The notes beneath the pieces were generated by a model that was given only the letters and a program-made list of their open reading frames with translations, made no database searches and was not told where the DNA came from. From the NCBI RefSeq assembly GCF_047495875.1, contig NC_092486.1, positions 496,001-560,000 of the forward strand: 64,000 nucleotides of DNA, read 5' to 3'. The translations under genes and the position numbers were made by a program. This stretch comes from Pithys albifrons albifrons (Eukaryota; Chordata; Aves; Passeriformes; Thamnophilidae). This document shows, in pieces, positions 1 through 10,725 of this stretch. The stretch's first letter is position 1, and every line of letters starts with the position of its first letter.

Positions 1-420
1 GAAGAGGGAGACAAGTCAACACCAGAAAATTTTAGGGAAGGGAAGGCAAGGCAAAGCAGGTGTAAGCAAAGTAAGACATGCCCAGGGAAAAAAGGGATAG
101 GGAAATAGAGGTAGAAGATGGGTGCAAAAAAGCACTGCAAGACAAGGGAGATCTAGGAAGATAAAGCAAAGATAAGAGAGAGGAAGGAAATTCAAGGCAG
201 GGGATGGGTATGGAAGACAATAAAAGCCAAAGGAGAAGTAGACAAGGCAAGGCAAAGCAAAGGAGTGAGAGGCAAAAAAGGAAAGAGGAGGGTTTGCAAG
301 GCAAGGCAGGTGAGAGGTATGCAAGGGAAGGCAAGGCCGGAAAAGACAAGGGAGGGGTAGGAAAGGCAAAGCAAGAAAGGGGTCCTTAAGTAAAGTTGGT
401 ATGTAAGTAATGCAAAATGA
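1..420. repeat. Purine-rich low-complexity tract
   Basis: The plus strand is almost entirely A and G, built from irregular reiterations of AAGGCAAGGCAAAGCA-like words. The strand bias leaves reading frames open on both strands, but their predicted proteins are biased (Leu/Pro/Ser-rich on the minus strand) and show no domain. I see no gene. Confidence 0.75.
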
Positions 421-429
421 AGTGGAGAA

Positions 430-1720
430 AGCCAAACAGCCGGGCCCAGTGTTCCAGGTGCAGAGGATATGGATATAAAGAGCAGTGGACAGAAAGAGCA
501 ACCCTGACTTTTAGTTCTAGTACCTGTAGTGTAGAAAATCCAAGGCATATGTACAAGTTTTGATAATTGGCCCCACAATTCTAGGGTGGGCATTCAAGGA
601 AGTGCATTAGAGTGCCTTTCCTGGGGTAGTAACCAATGCAGTCTCACTGCTTGCAGTAGGATGGGGAGGTAAAACTTGCAACAAGAAATGTCTCTCCCAG
701 TCCACTGTTGTGTAGGAGCAATCCTTGGACTTATGCAATATTGGAGGTGGTAGCCAACCTTGGGGGTTTCTGGCTTCTGAAAGTGTATCCCAGTGCTTTT
801 TCATGGGAAGGAAGGCAGGTAGGCCCAGTGCTTTGGATGCAGATGGTTGGTGGCAGGAGCCAGGAGCAGCTTTCTGTCCTGGCACATTGTGTGGGAGCCA
901 TCCCTCAGCCATTGCAATGGTTGAGTTGGTGTCCAAATTATGAAGAGTTAACTTCTGGAAAGGCTCTTGTTTAAGTATGAAACACTTCCCCTAGGACTTG
1001 TGCTGCAAGGAAGCAGGTGCCCAGATAATGAAAAGGACAGCAAGACCATTTCTATCACGCACCTCTTTTGTGGGAGCAACCTCCCAACCTCTCACCTGGC
1101 CCTTCTGTGAGTTATGCTTTTCCAGAGGTTTTCAATTATGCAGCAGGATACGAGTGCAATCAAATTTATTAGTCCATGGAATTGAGAAGGAGTTGGTGTT
1201 GCTTCTCGAGTGCAGTGCCAGTGAGTTTGCACATGAACGGGGAAGAACAGCCAAACCTTTGTGTCCCGGCACAATTCCTTTGAGGGTATTGACGTTTCCA
1301 ACTTTGAGCTGCCATTTCGCTGGTTTAGTTTGGTTTAGTCATGGCCCTTGACTTCTGCTACCCTACACCCCCATCGTGTGGTTGTTCCATGAGCAGCAAT
1401 AGTGCACCGGTGGAGCCAAGAGCTCTTTTTGCTCACATCCACTGCATGGGACCAGTTAGTTGTAAGGGTTCAGTTTTGGATCCTGGTTCTTCGAAACTCA
1501 AAAGATGTGATCCTGCCTATACCCGGAAAGAAAGACGAGTTGTCTCCTTGTTGGTTGTGCAGTTTCTAGGCCTGAAATTCCAACACATGCTCTTTCTTCT
1601 GGACCCTGTTCTTGGGGCACCAGCTGCTTTTGTAGTTTTGTAACTGGAGTTGGGGAGATCAAAGGTGTGTGAGGGGACACAGAGCTGAGCACACAGACCT
1701 GCGTGTGTCATGTAGTTTAT
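430..1720. repeat. Decayed tandem repeat, period about 175-180 bp
   Basis: A recurring landmark reading roughly TTGTGTGGGAGCAATCC occurs near 708, 887 and 1066 (179 bp apart), with weaker echoes near 1261, 1431 and 1604. Each is preceded by a TTTCTGTCCTGGCAC-like word and followed by a TTGCAATG/TGGTTGAG-like word. This is a satellite-like array so diverged that the monomers differ at many positions. No splice-consistent coding sequence is visible. Confidence 0.5.
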
Positions 1721-2240
1721 GATTCAAAAGGGAAAGCAAAGGTCACAGCTTACTTTTTATTCCAGTCCCTTAGAAGTTTTGAAGCCGGGCTCTGCAAGAG
1801 GGAAAGAATATGATGGTGCGTGGAGCCGCCCAGGAGAGTGCCTCGCTCCAGGGGCGGGTGCTGGATGTCAAAGGAGGCGAGTTTAATGAGGGACAGCCTC
1901 AGCCTGGTGACGCGCCTTTCATGGCTAATACCATGACTTGGATATAGTTTGTTTAGGATCTCTTCAAACTTGAGAAAAGGTGCAAACACAGAATTTGAAA
2001 GGAAAGCTGCTGTCCCTGTGTGCGTGGTGGCCCTGTCCTTCAAAGTGTCTGTGAAACCAATTAACGCTTTTCTCCCAAGTTCTTTTCAGATTTAAATCAT
2101 AGAGCTGGGATCGCCAAGAGGAAAAATGTAAGAATGCACGCAGCTGAAAAAAGCCTGGTGTGGCCCAACAGCCCCCGGGCGGGCCCCTCTCCGGTGGGAC
2201 GGCGATCCCGAGGGGTGCCGGTCCCGTTCCCGTCATCTCC
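1720..2240. other. Unassigned unique sequence
   Basis: This spacer is moderately GC-rich and not obviously repeated. I see no coding exon, RNA gene or recognisable mobile element in it. Confidence 0.4.
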
Positions 2241-2279
2241 TGCTCCCCACGGGAGGAGCTGCTGCCGCTGCTGCTCCTT

Positions 2280-2885
2280 CTGCAGCCTCCGCGACTCCCG
2301 CAGCTCCCGCAGCCCCCGCAGCTTCCTCAGCCCCTTCATCCCCCGCAAGTTCCGCAGCCCCTTCATCCCCCGCAGCCCCCGCAGCTCTCGCAGCCCCCTC
2401 AAGTCCTGCCGCCCCCGCAGGTCCCGAAGATCCCGCGGCCCATGCAGCCCACTCAGATCCCGCAGCCCCCCTCATCCCCCGCAGCCCCCTCATCCTCCGC
2501 AGCCCCTTCATCCCCCGCAGCCCCCTCATCCTCCGCAGCCCCCGCAGGTCCCGAAGCCCCCGCAGTCCCCGCAGCTCTCGCAGCCCCCTCAGCCCTTTCA
2601 GCTCCCGCAGCCCCCGCAGCTCCCGCAGCCCCTTCATCCCCCGCAGCTCCCTCAGCCCCTTCATCCCCCGCAGCTCCCTCAGCCCCTTCAGCTCCCGCAG
2701 CTCCCTCAGCCCCTTCAGCCCCTCCATCCCCCGCAGTCCCCGCAGCTCCCGCAGCCCTTTCAGCTCCCTCAGCCCCCGCAGCTCCCTCAGCCCCCGCAGT
2801 CCCCGCAGCTCCCGCAGCCCTTTCAGCTCCCTCAGCCCCCGCAGGTCCTGCAGCCCCCGCAGCCCCCTCAGCCCTCGCTCTTCCT
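2280..2885. repeat. Short-unit minisatellite (CCCGCAGCTCC / CCCCTCAGC words)
   Basis: About 600 bp of 9-15 bp units in which CCCGCAG, CCCCTCAG and CCCTTCATC alternate. Unit length is largely a multiple of three, so long frames are open on both strands: Pro/Gln- or Ala/Pro-rich on plus, Leu-Arg-Gly-rich on minus. None has flanking splice or start context that would support a gene. Confidence 0.85.
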
Positions 2886-2889
2886 CCCG

Positions 2890-3640
2890 CGGGCAGGAAG
2901 GGGCTGAGCGGGCCCCGCACACGGCGCGGGATGTGCCAAAACAGGGACACCAAAACAGAGAGGCTTTGGTGTCACATCTCAGTCCCGGGGATTTCCAGGG
3001 TGGGACAAAAGGGCTTGTGCTCACTCAAGGGCGCTGCCTGCCCCCCTGGCACCCCTGGGTGGGTGTTCAGGGGTCCCTGGGACCCTCTGTTGCCCCTGAC
3101 GCTGCTTGGCCGGGTGCCCATCCCCGGGGATTTGTGCATCCAGGCACATCCTCACCTGGGATCAGCAGCTCCAGGATGAGCTTCAATAGATCCTGGGGTC
3201 ATTAAGCCTTATTAGTGCCCTACTAATTAACTCACCACGGAGAGACCCGCATGGTCGGCTGGGGGTGGGCTGTGCCGCCGCCTCGGCACCTCCAACCCTC
3301 TCTCCGTGGGGCACCCGAAGCCCCCTCAGCACCCAAAGCCGCTCCGCTGTGGGGGCTCCGAGCCGGGGGCTCTCCCAGGGGCTTTCCCGGGGATTTCACC
3401 TGTCGGGCACAGGGTAATTAAATCCAGGCCGCTAATTTACGGTTCCACGTTCCCAGTTCCGACTGCCAGGCTGGAGCTGGAGCTGCGGTTCTGTGCCAGC
3501 ACCGAGGGCATCATCCCACAGGGCCAGGATTCATTCCTGAGGAAAGGAACCCTCTCCCTGCAGCCAAAGGGGTGCTGGTGGTACCAGAGCTGCTGAAACC
3601 AGCGCCGACCCCGCAGCCAGGCTTGCAGGTTTGGGCTCTT
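2890..3640. other. Non-repetitive spacer with AT-rich homeobox-like words
   Basis: Unique sequence, no gene seen. Around 3205-3235 and 3415-3440 there are TAATTA and TTAATTAA-like words inside otherwise GC-rich DNA. This could be a conserved non-coding element upstream of ARID5A, but only a cross-species alignment could show that. Confidence 0.3.
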
Positions 3641-3644
3641 TTCC

Positions 3645-4015
3645 CCTTCTTTTCCTCCATCTCCTCCTTCTCCATTACCTCTTCCTCCTTCTCCTTTTTC
3701 TCCTTTTCCTTCTCCTCCTTTTCCTCCTTCTCTTTTTCCTTTTCCACATTCTTTTCCTCCTTCTCCTTTTCCATCTCCTTTTCCTTCCATTTCCTTCTCT
3801 GTTGTCTGCCCCTTTTTCTTCTTAACCTCCTCCTTTTCCTTCTTCTTCTTTTCTTTCTTCTCTTTCTTCTTTTCCTCCTTCTCCTCTTTTTCCATTTCCT
3901 TTTTCTTCATTTCCTCCCTTTTCCATTTCCTCTCCCTTCACGTCCTTCTCCTCTTCCTCTATCTTCTTTTCCTTTTCTTTTCTTCCTCCTCCTTTTCCTC
4001 CTCCTTTTGGGACTG
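3645..4015. repeat. Polypyrimidine (TCC/TTC)n tract
   Basis: About 370 bp of nearly pure pyrimidine on the plus strand (TCCTCCTTCTCC-like words). This mirror-repeat-rich composition is prone to triplex DNA. The frames through it encode only Ser/Phe or Lys/Glu runs. Confidence 0.9.
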
Positions 4016-4249
4016 CAGCCAGCTCTGCGTTTTCCCCCTGGATGAACCCCGACACCTTTCATTGCACTGATGGCCCCTCTCACACCCAACACCTTCCAAC
4101 CCCGACAATTCTCCTTTTCCTCCAGCACCTCTTCCGGAATTAAACCCTAAAATCCTCCTGGAGGAGAAGCTTTCCCGGGAACTCCCGTTGGATCGGAGCC
4201 CTGAGGGGCTGAATCCCACCCAGGAGTGCTCAGCTCCCCCGGGACACTG

Positions 4250-5190
4250 AAATCCAACCCCTCGCGGAGCCGCCGGCAGGGCCCGCCAGGCTGGACTCTG
4301 ATCACGGGGAACCTGAGGCAGGGCCTCCCCCCAGTCCCCCTCTCCACATTTCGGACCCCCCTCCCCCCCTTTCTGTCCGAAGAAAAACGGGAGTCGGGAA
4401 TAAGACCCCGAGCGGGGCTTTTTCAGTTGTTTCTTTCACCCATTTTCGCTAAATCCCCGTGTTTTTGCGGAGAGGGAGGGAACCTTCCTGGAACGAGAGG
4501 GTTTAATGTCACCTCGGATCCTTCACCCCCTCCTGGCCCCGCGGGGAGGGGGGGAGAGGAGCCAAATGCCCCCCCCGCTTCTGCTTTCTCCACTTTTTGG
4601 CCCAAAATGAGTCACAGGGGGATTTTTTTCTCTCATTTTTCGGGACTCTTTTTCTCACAAGCCGAAAGGGGGGTTGGAAGGACAGGGGTTCTCGGGGGCT
4701 GCAATGGGGCCGAGCACCCCTGGGTGCCCTCCAGCAGCCCCAGCGGGGGTTCCCAACGCGGGGAACAAGGGACAACACCCCCGGAGGTGGCACCTCAGGA
4801 GCAGCGACCCCCGGTGACCCCTCAGCAAGGGGAGCGCGACCCCGCCGCGTCCCCAAAGCCCGCGTGGCTCCGGGAGGTGGTTTGGGTTTGGAAAGTCCGG
4901 CCCACTCATCCGGGGCTGGCGCGGGGTGAAAGCCCCAAAAAGCCCCAAAAAGCGCGTCCGTTCCGGTAAGGAAGGAGTCAATGGCCCTCCGGAGCCGCCT
5001 CGGGCCGCGCACGCCACTTCCCCGAGCGGGGCTGACTCACATCCCGGCGCTCGGCCCCGCTCCCGGCACCGTCTCCCCCCGCGCCGCGCCGGAGCCGCCG
5101 GGCCTGAGCCCTCCGTGAGTACCGGGGGGCACCGGGGGTGGGGGGTCCCGCCACCTGCCCCCTCCTCGCCCCGGCCCGGCCGAGCCGCGC
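4250..5190 (+). promoter_or_regulatory. CpG-rich region, possible upstream ARID5A promoter/5' exon
   Basis: CpG-dense unique sequence about 2-3 kb upstream of the ARID5A start codon. It has an AP-1-type TGAGTCA at 4608-4614 and TGACTCA at 5033-5039. A strong splice-donor match (CTCC then GTGAGT) puts a possible exon end at 5114, which could be a non-coding first exon joined to the coding exon at 7457. ARID5A is known as an inflammation-inducible gene, so AP-1 sites would be plausible. Transcription here is inference only. Confidence 0.35.
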
Positions 5191-5199
5191 ACTCGGCTG

Positions 5200-5390
5200 C
5201 GACCCCCGAAATCCCGACCCCGGAATCCCGATCCCCGAAATCCCGACCCCGGAATCCCGATCCCCGAAATCCCGACCCCGGAATTCCGACCCTCGAAATC
5301 CTGACCTCCGGAATCCCGACTCCCGAAATCCTGACCTCCGGAATCCCGACCCTCGAAATTCCGGCTCCCGGAATCCCAAAGCCCCCGGTG
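5200..5390. repeat. 13-14 bp minisatellite (CCCGACCCCGGAAT)
   Basis: Roughly a dozen copies of a unit alternating CCCGACCCCGGAAT and CCCGATCCCCGAAAT, with GAATTCC-type variants toward the right. It begins about 85 bp after the possible splice donor at 5115. Confidence 0.85.
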
Positions 5391-5489
5391 AGACCCCAAC
5401 CCCCGCCCACTCCCCGGGGCCGCCCCAGAGCGCCTTTTCCCGGCTCCTCCGGGTGATGCCAGAGGGTCCTGCGGCGGTGCCAGCGGGAC

Positions 5490-5545
5490 GGGATGGGACG
5501 GGACGGGACGGGACGGGACGGGATGGGATGGGATGGGAAGAAAGG
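5490..5545. repeat. (GGGAC)n / (GGGAT)n microsatellite
   Basis: About eleven pentamers, GGGAC passing into GGGAT at the right end. Confidence 0.85.
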
Positions 5546-6059
5546 GAAGGGATGACTTCACCCCGTTCCGCTCCCGTCGTGCCGGGCTGGCCCCGCTCCC
5601 GGCTCGGCCCGCGGGGTTGGGGGAGCAGCGGGAGCCGCTCCGGGGCCAGCGGGGGAATCAGAGCGCGCCGGGATCGGGGATAAGTTTGGCCGCCGGGAAA
5701 GAGGCGCCGGAGCGCCGTTAATTGTGATTATAATCACATTAGTGTGTAATTAGAGACGCTTCCAGCCTCCTGGCCCCCCGCTCCGGGGGACGCGGCGGGT
5801 TCCCACCAGCGCCGCTGGGTCAGCCCCGAAGCGGCCGCTTTTCGCCCCAAAATCCCCAATGTCCTCCCGGCCGGAGAGGGAGGAAATCCCGACAGCGGGG
5901 CCGGGAACGGGCCGGGATCCCACCGGGAACAGAGCAGGAACCCACTGAGAACCCACCGGGAACGGAAGGGGAACCCACCGGGAACCCACCCGGAACCGCT
6001 GGAATCGCGGGGACACACACGTGTGAACACGCGTGGGCTTCACCTGTACCTGCACACGC

Positions 6060-6120
6060 GTGTACCTGCGCACACACACACACACACACACGCACAGGTC
6101 ACGTGTGTGCTCACCTGTAC

Positions 6121-6161
<41 letters not shown>

Positions 6162-6248
6162 GGTATGTCCCCACACGTGTGTGCTCACCTGTACCTGCAC
6201 ACACACACACACACAGGTATGTCCCCACACGTGTGTGCTCACCTGTAC

Positions 6249-6287
<39 letters not shown>

Positions 6288-6320
6288 GGTATGTCCCCAC
6301 ACGTGTGTGCTCACCTGTAC

Positions 6321-6359
<39 letters not shown>

Positions 6360-6392
6360 GGTATGTCCCCACACGTGTGTGCTCACCTGTAC

Positions 6393-6429
<37 letters not shown>

Positions 6430-6470
6430 GGTGTGTCCCCACACGTGTGTGCTCACCTGTCTCTCACCTG
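6060..6470. repeat. Composite minisatellite carrying (CA)n tracts and E-boxes
   Basis: Five to six units of about 60-75 bp. Each holds a (CA)n run of variable length, then GCACAGGTATGTCCCC, then ACACGTGTGTGCTCACCTG. Every full unit therefore carries a CACGTG palindrome and CACCTG sites. From 6470 to about 6880 the pattern continues in decayed form (CACCTGTACTCAGGTGTGC-like words) up to the ARID5A promoter. Confidence 0.9.
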
Positions 6471-6889
6471 CACAGGAGGGTGCCCACGTGTGTGTTCACT
6501 CACCTGCCCCCACCTGTACTCGGGTGTGCCACTGTGCTCACACTCGTGCCCGCGCTGGCACATACGTGTGTTCACCCTGCACGAGGACACACATGTACGC
6601 ACTCACCTGTGCCCACCTGTACTCAGGTGTGCTCACCTGCGCTCGCACACACGCTGGCACTTGTGTGCCCATTGAGACACACCTGGGCACGTGTGTTCAC
6701 CCTGGCACATGTGTGTGCTCCTGCACATGAGGAGACACATGTATGTACTCACCCGCACTCACATGTACACACATGTTGGCAGTTCTACGGCCACGTGAAC
6801 GCACCTGGGCACGTGTGTTCCCCCTGCACACGCGTGTGCTCCCCCTGCACACGAGGACACGCGAGTCCGCGCCCACCCGCGCATCGCCG

Positions 6890-7057
6890 CAGCTTCCGGA
6901 CTACAACTCCCATCACACCCCTCGCTGAGGGCGGGGACGAGCCGCCCAACTGCCCAATAGGGAGAGGGGGCGTGTTCGCTCCACCCAATGGGCGCCGAGG
7001 GGGCGTGTCGGTCCAGCCCCTCGGGCGCGCCCCGGTCACGTGGCGCAGGCGCGGCGG
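6890..7057 (+). promoter_or_regulatory. ARID5A: Likely ARID5A core promoter and first (5' UTR) exon
   Basis: A compact TATA-less cluster: ACTACAACTCCCAT at 6900-6913, the core of the ZNF143/STAF (SBS) motif; two CCAAT boxes at 6954-6958 and 6985-6989; GGGGGCGTG GC-box-like words near 6966 and 7000; and a CACGTG E-box at 7037-7042. Exon 1 probably ends at 7057, where GCGGCGG is followed by GTGAGC. The next exon (acceptor AG at 7455-7456) carries the start codon. The transcription start is inferred to lie in about 6990-7045. Confidence 0.65.
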
Positions 7058-7334
7058 GTGAGCGCGATCGGAGGCGGCTTTGGGGGGACATTGGGGGGAC
7101 ACCGGGGTGGGACACGGGGCGGACACGGGGCGGGGAGGGAGGGGAGGGGAGCCGGGACCCCTTCCCCGCCCAGAACTCGCTGTGCTCAGGTTGGCAGCGC
7201 CTCTTTGCCGTTTTCCCGGGGGTTTTACCCCCAAAAAGTGGGCGGGGGGGGCACTCAGGGAGCAGCTTCAGGCCACGAGGGACCGGTTTCGGGTGGCGCC
7301 GTGACCCAAATCAGCCCCTTTTACCCTTAATTTT

Positions 7335-7470
7335 ATGGGAGCAGCAACACTTTGGGGTCTCACCGCCTCTTCCCCTCCTTTTTTTCCCTTTCAGGACCCT
7401 CCTAAAGCAACAATTTGGGGTCTCTCACTCCCCACCCCTTTTTTTTTCCCTTTCAGGACCCTCCTAAACT
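7335..7470 (+). repeat. Tandem duplication of the ARID5A exon 2 splice acceptor
   Basis: Two adjacent copies, offset by 62 bp, of a block reading GGGGTCTC, a C/T-rich tract, CCCTTTCAG, GACCCTCCTAAA. Both contain a good polypyrimidine tract and AG, at 7393-7394 and 7455-7456. The second is nearer the start codon at 7495. Either could be used, changing only the 5' UTR. Confidence 0.75.
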
Positions 7471-7494
7471 CAAAGCCAGCGACTCCCCCCCATC

Positions 7495-10400
7495 ATGGAG
7501 AACAACCAACCAGCGCAACAAGACCCCCCAGAACCCACCACCACCAACCCCATCGTGAGTTCACCCCGGGATTTTAGGGGGGTGCTGAACACCCCAAATC
7601 TGGGGAGGGGGACGAGAGCGAGCAGCACTTTTGCCACCAGTGAAAAGTGTAATTCCCAACTTTGGGAGGGGGGAAAACAGACGTAAACCGGCAATTTTTG
7701 GAGGAAAAATGAGCTGTCCCATAAAAATGATCGTTTTTATAATTAGCTTTTATCCCAATGAGGAAACGGGGTTTAGGTTTTGTGGCGCTGGAACCCTCTC
7801 CGTCCCTCCAGCAGCTTTTTCTACCACACACACCAAAAGAAAAAAGCCTGGAAATAGTTGAGCCGTTAAACCTCGGCGTCTGTCACAAGAGTTTAAATGA
7901 ATCAGGAGAAGAATCGCCAGCAAAAAAAACCCCTAAAAATTAAATAATAAAAAGAATCAAAGGCCGGACTTGGGAACCGAGCAGCTGCTTTGCCCAAAAA
8001 TAGCAACAAGTTTTATAACTCCGGAAAATGTAGAACAAACAATCGGGGCACATTTTTAGCCGAGAGAGGCGGCGGCGGCGCGGGGGGAGGAATTCCTGCC
8101 GCTCGCTTTTCCTGGAAGCCGCTCCGCGTGTTCTCAGCGCCACGCGGAGCTCTGACCAACTTGGCGGAGGGCCCGGGGCACGGACGGGCCGCAGCTCCGG
8201 GGGCTGCCGGGGGGTGGGAGCTGCCCCTCGGCCTCGGGCTCCCAAATTTCCACCGCCACCGTGTTCCGCAGGAGGCTCCGGGCGCCGAGGATGGATCCGA
8301 GCGGGAGAAGCCCGTGGGGGACGGCGAGAAGGAGAAGGAGAAGGAGAAGGAGGAGGAGGAAGCTTTTCTGGTCAGTCTCTACAAGTTCATGAAGGACCGA
8401 CACACCCCCATCGAGAGGATCCCCCACCTCGGCTTCAAGCAGAGTACGGACCCCCCAGACCCGCAGGGACAGGGGACAGTGGTGACAGATCCCCTCGGGG
8501 ACAGGGGACAGTGGTGACAGACCCCCCCTGTGTCCCCCTGACCCTCAGTGTCTCCTCTTTATTCTCAGTTAACCTCTGGAAGATCTACAAAGCCGTGGAG
8601 AAGTTGGGAGCCTACGAGCTGGTAAGGGGTGGCTGGGGGTGTCAGGGGTCCCCTGGGTGTCAGGGTGTTCCCCTGGACATTGGGGTGTCCCCTGGGTGCC
8701 AAGATATCCCCTGGGTGCCAGGCTTTCCCCTGGGTGCCAGGGCTGTCCCCCAGGTGCCAGGCTGTCCCCCAGGTGCCAGGCTGTGCCCTGGATGCCAGGC
8801 TATACCCCAGGTGCCAGGCTGTTCCCCGGGTGCCAGGCTGTGCCCTGGATGCCAGGCTGTCCCCCAGGTGCCAGGCTGTCCCCCGGGTGCCAGGTTGTCC
8901 TCTGGGTGCCAGGCTGTGCCCTGGGCACAAGGATGTCCCCCAGGTGCCAGGCTGTGCCCTGGGTGCCGGGCTGTGCCCTGGGCACAAGGATGTCCCCCGG
9001 GTGCCAGGCTGTCCCCTGGGTGCCAGGCTGTCCCCGGGGTGCCAGGCTGTCCCCTGGGTGCCAGACTGTCCCCCGGGTGCCCGCTCTCACTGTCCCTCCC
9101 TCCCGGTGCAGGTGACAGGGCGCCGGCTCTGGAAGAACGTGTATGACGAGCTCGGGGGCAGCCCCGGCAGCACCAGCGCTGCCACCTGCACCCGGCGGCA
9201 CTACGAGAGGTGGGCACAGGGCGGGGCCGGGGGGATTCCGGCCCTCCCCGGGTCTCAGTGCCCCGTGCCAGGGCCGTTCTCACCGGGCCCCCTCGCCCCA
9301 CAGGCTGGTGCTTCCCTACGTGCGGCACCTGAAGGGCGAGGAGGACAAGCCGCTGCCCCCCAGCAAACCCCGCCGGCAGTACAAGAGTGCCAAGGACGAG
9401 AAGGGCAGGAGGGGCAGGAAGGAGAAGGGTCGGGAGCAGGTGCGTGGCCCTTCCCGAGGGCGTGCGAGCAGCTCCAGCCCCCCATGGCCACCTCTCGCCC
9501 GTCGGGAAGAGCAAGGAGGGCTGTGGATCACTGGGAACAGGGGGCAGGGGGTGGGGAGGGGCTCGGGGGGATCCAGGAGCCCATCCCGGGAGGCAGCACC
9601 ACCCCCACCAATGCCCTGTGCCCGCAGGTGGCCCCGGACAGGGCGAAGGCGGAGGTGGCAGCGGGCGGCGAGGACAGCGGGGACCCGCCGGAGCGGGGCC
9701 GGCTGGCACAGGGACCCCCCCCGCGCTGCCCCAGCCCGGCCGTGCCCGCCCCCAGCCCCCCGGGACGCTGCCCCAGCCCCTGCCGCGCCCACAGCGAGAC
9801 CTACAAGCGCCTTTTCTCCAGCTTCTACTCCAAAGGGAACCACCCCATCATGTCCCCGCTGGCCAAGAAGAAGCTGCTGGCGCAGGTGAGCGAGGCCGAG
9901 TCCCTGCGCTGCCACAAACGCCACTGCCCCGAGGGCCGGTGGGTACCGAGCGATGCCACTCCCGGGCAGAGGAGCCCGGAGCCCTCGGGAGCTCAGGATA
10001 CAGCTCCGAGCGCCGGGACCGAGGCGGGCGCGTCCCCCGGGGGCACAGACCCCCAGGGGTGCCCGCGGGCAGAGGGGCCACCACCCGCCGTGTTCACCGG
10101 GTACTTCCACGCGTGCCGCAGCGAGGGGCTGCCCGGAGCCCCCCACCCGCTCTGGGGGTACTTCTCCAGCCTCAAGGATTTTCTGGAGCCGGAGCAGCCG
10201 CAGGACCTGCGGGGCAAAGCCTGGGAGGGCCGGGGGGCCGCCGTGCAGGCCTGGGTGCCCCCGGGGGCCGGGCACGACCCCCGGCAGGAGGAGGAGGAGG
10301 ACGAGGAGGAGGATGAGGATGAGGAGGAGCCCTTCGGCCCCAGGCTGGGCGCCGTGTCCCCAGTCCTTAGGGCGGCCGAGAGCAGGGACCGGGGCCGCAG

Positions 10401-10725
10401 CCCCCCGAGGTGCCACCGAGGGCTGCCCAAGCCCAGGCCCGTGGTTGCCACTCCCGGCTTTTCCGCGCTGCACTTCCCGGCGGGTTTCGGGAACCCCCTG
10501 GAGCCGCAGGGTGTGCCCGCGGCCCCCGCGCTCTCGGGCAGCCCCTTCCTCATCCCCGCCTTCCCCAGCCCCTTGGTGGTGGGCCCGGCGCAGCCCCCGC
10601 AGCTGCTCCCCAGCAGCGCCCCCCGGCATCGGCCCTACCCCTGGCACAGCCCCCGCCCCCTCGGCGCCCGCCCCGTGCCCGGCGCCCACCCCGTGCCCGG
10701 CACCCACCGCCACGCCAGGCTGTAG
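7495..10725 (+). CDS. ARID5A: AT-rich interaction domain-containing protein 5A
   Basis: ARID-family DNA- and RNA-binding protein. In mammals it stabilises inflammatory mRNAs such as IL-6 and acts as a nuclear transcription cofactor (known from the family). Coding exons: 7495-7554, 8272-8443, 8569-8621, 9112-9209, 9304-9439, 9628-10725. All introns are GT-AG and phases agree, giving 538 aa against 594 in human. Residues 1-48 are a variable N-terminus ending in Lys-Glu repeats. About 49-139 is the ARID fold, near-identical to mammals (FLVSLYKFM, IPHLGFKQ, KAVEKLGAYELVTGRRLWK). The last exon holds the conserved FSSFYSKGNHPIMSPLAKKK block, a Glu/Asp run at about 10288-10330 and a Pro-rich tail. 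ATG 7495 was chosen because it gives a 20-codon exon ending in phase 0 before a consensus donor. It converges with KANSL3. The N-terminus is the least certain part. Confidence 0.95.
8272..9439 (+). other. ARID5A: ARID5A exons encoding the ARID domain
   Basis: Four exons carry residues 21-173. Exon 8272-8443 ends inside GFKQ-Ile (phase 1). 8569-8621 encodes NLWKIYKAVEKLGAYEL. 9112-9209 encodes VTGRRLWKNVYDELGG and the conserved STSAATCTRRHYE. 9304-9439 encodes LVLPYVRHLKG followed by a basic tail rich in Lys and Arg. The helix-turn-helix residues of the ARID fold (LWKNVYDELGG, TRRHYERL) are intact, so nucleic-acid binding should be preserved. Confidence 0.95.
8630..9095. repeat. ~20 bp minisatellite filling ARID5A intron 4
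   Basis: About 22 copies of a unit near CCCCCAGGTGCCAGGCTGT, with CCCTGGGTGCC and CCCGGGTGCC variants. It fills the intron between the exons ending 8621 and starting 9112. Each unit contains CAG-GTG, resembling fused splice acceptor and donor cores. Confidence 0.9.

Noticed and set aside
2233..3179. Reading frames of 260-340 codons on both strands (Pro/Gln-rich or Leu-Arg-Gly-rich)
   Set aside because: They are translations of the 9-15 bp minisatellite at 2280-2885. No domain, no splice partners, and both strands are open at once.
8629..9111. The continuous 698-codon plus frame from 8629 to 10725 as a single ARID5A exon
   Set aside because: Its first part is the intron 4 minisatellite. Family alignment requires splicing 8621 to 9112, with two further introns at 9210-9303 and 9440-9627.
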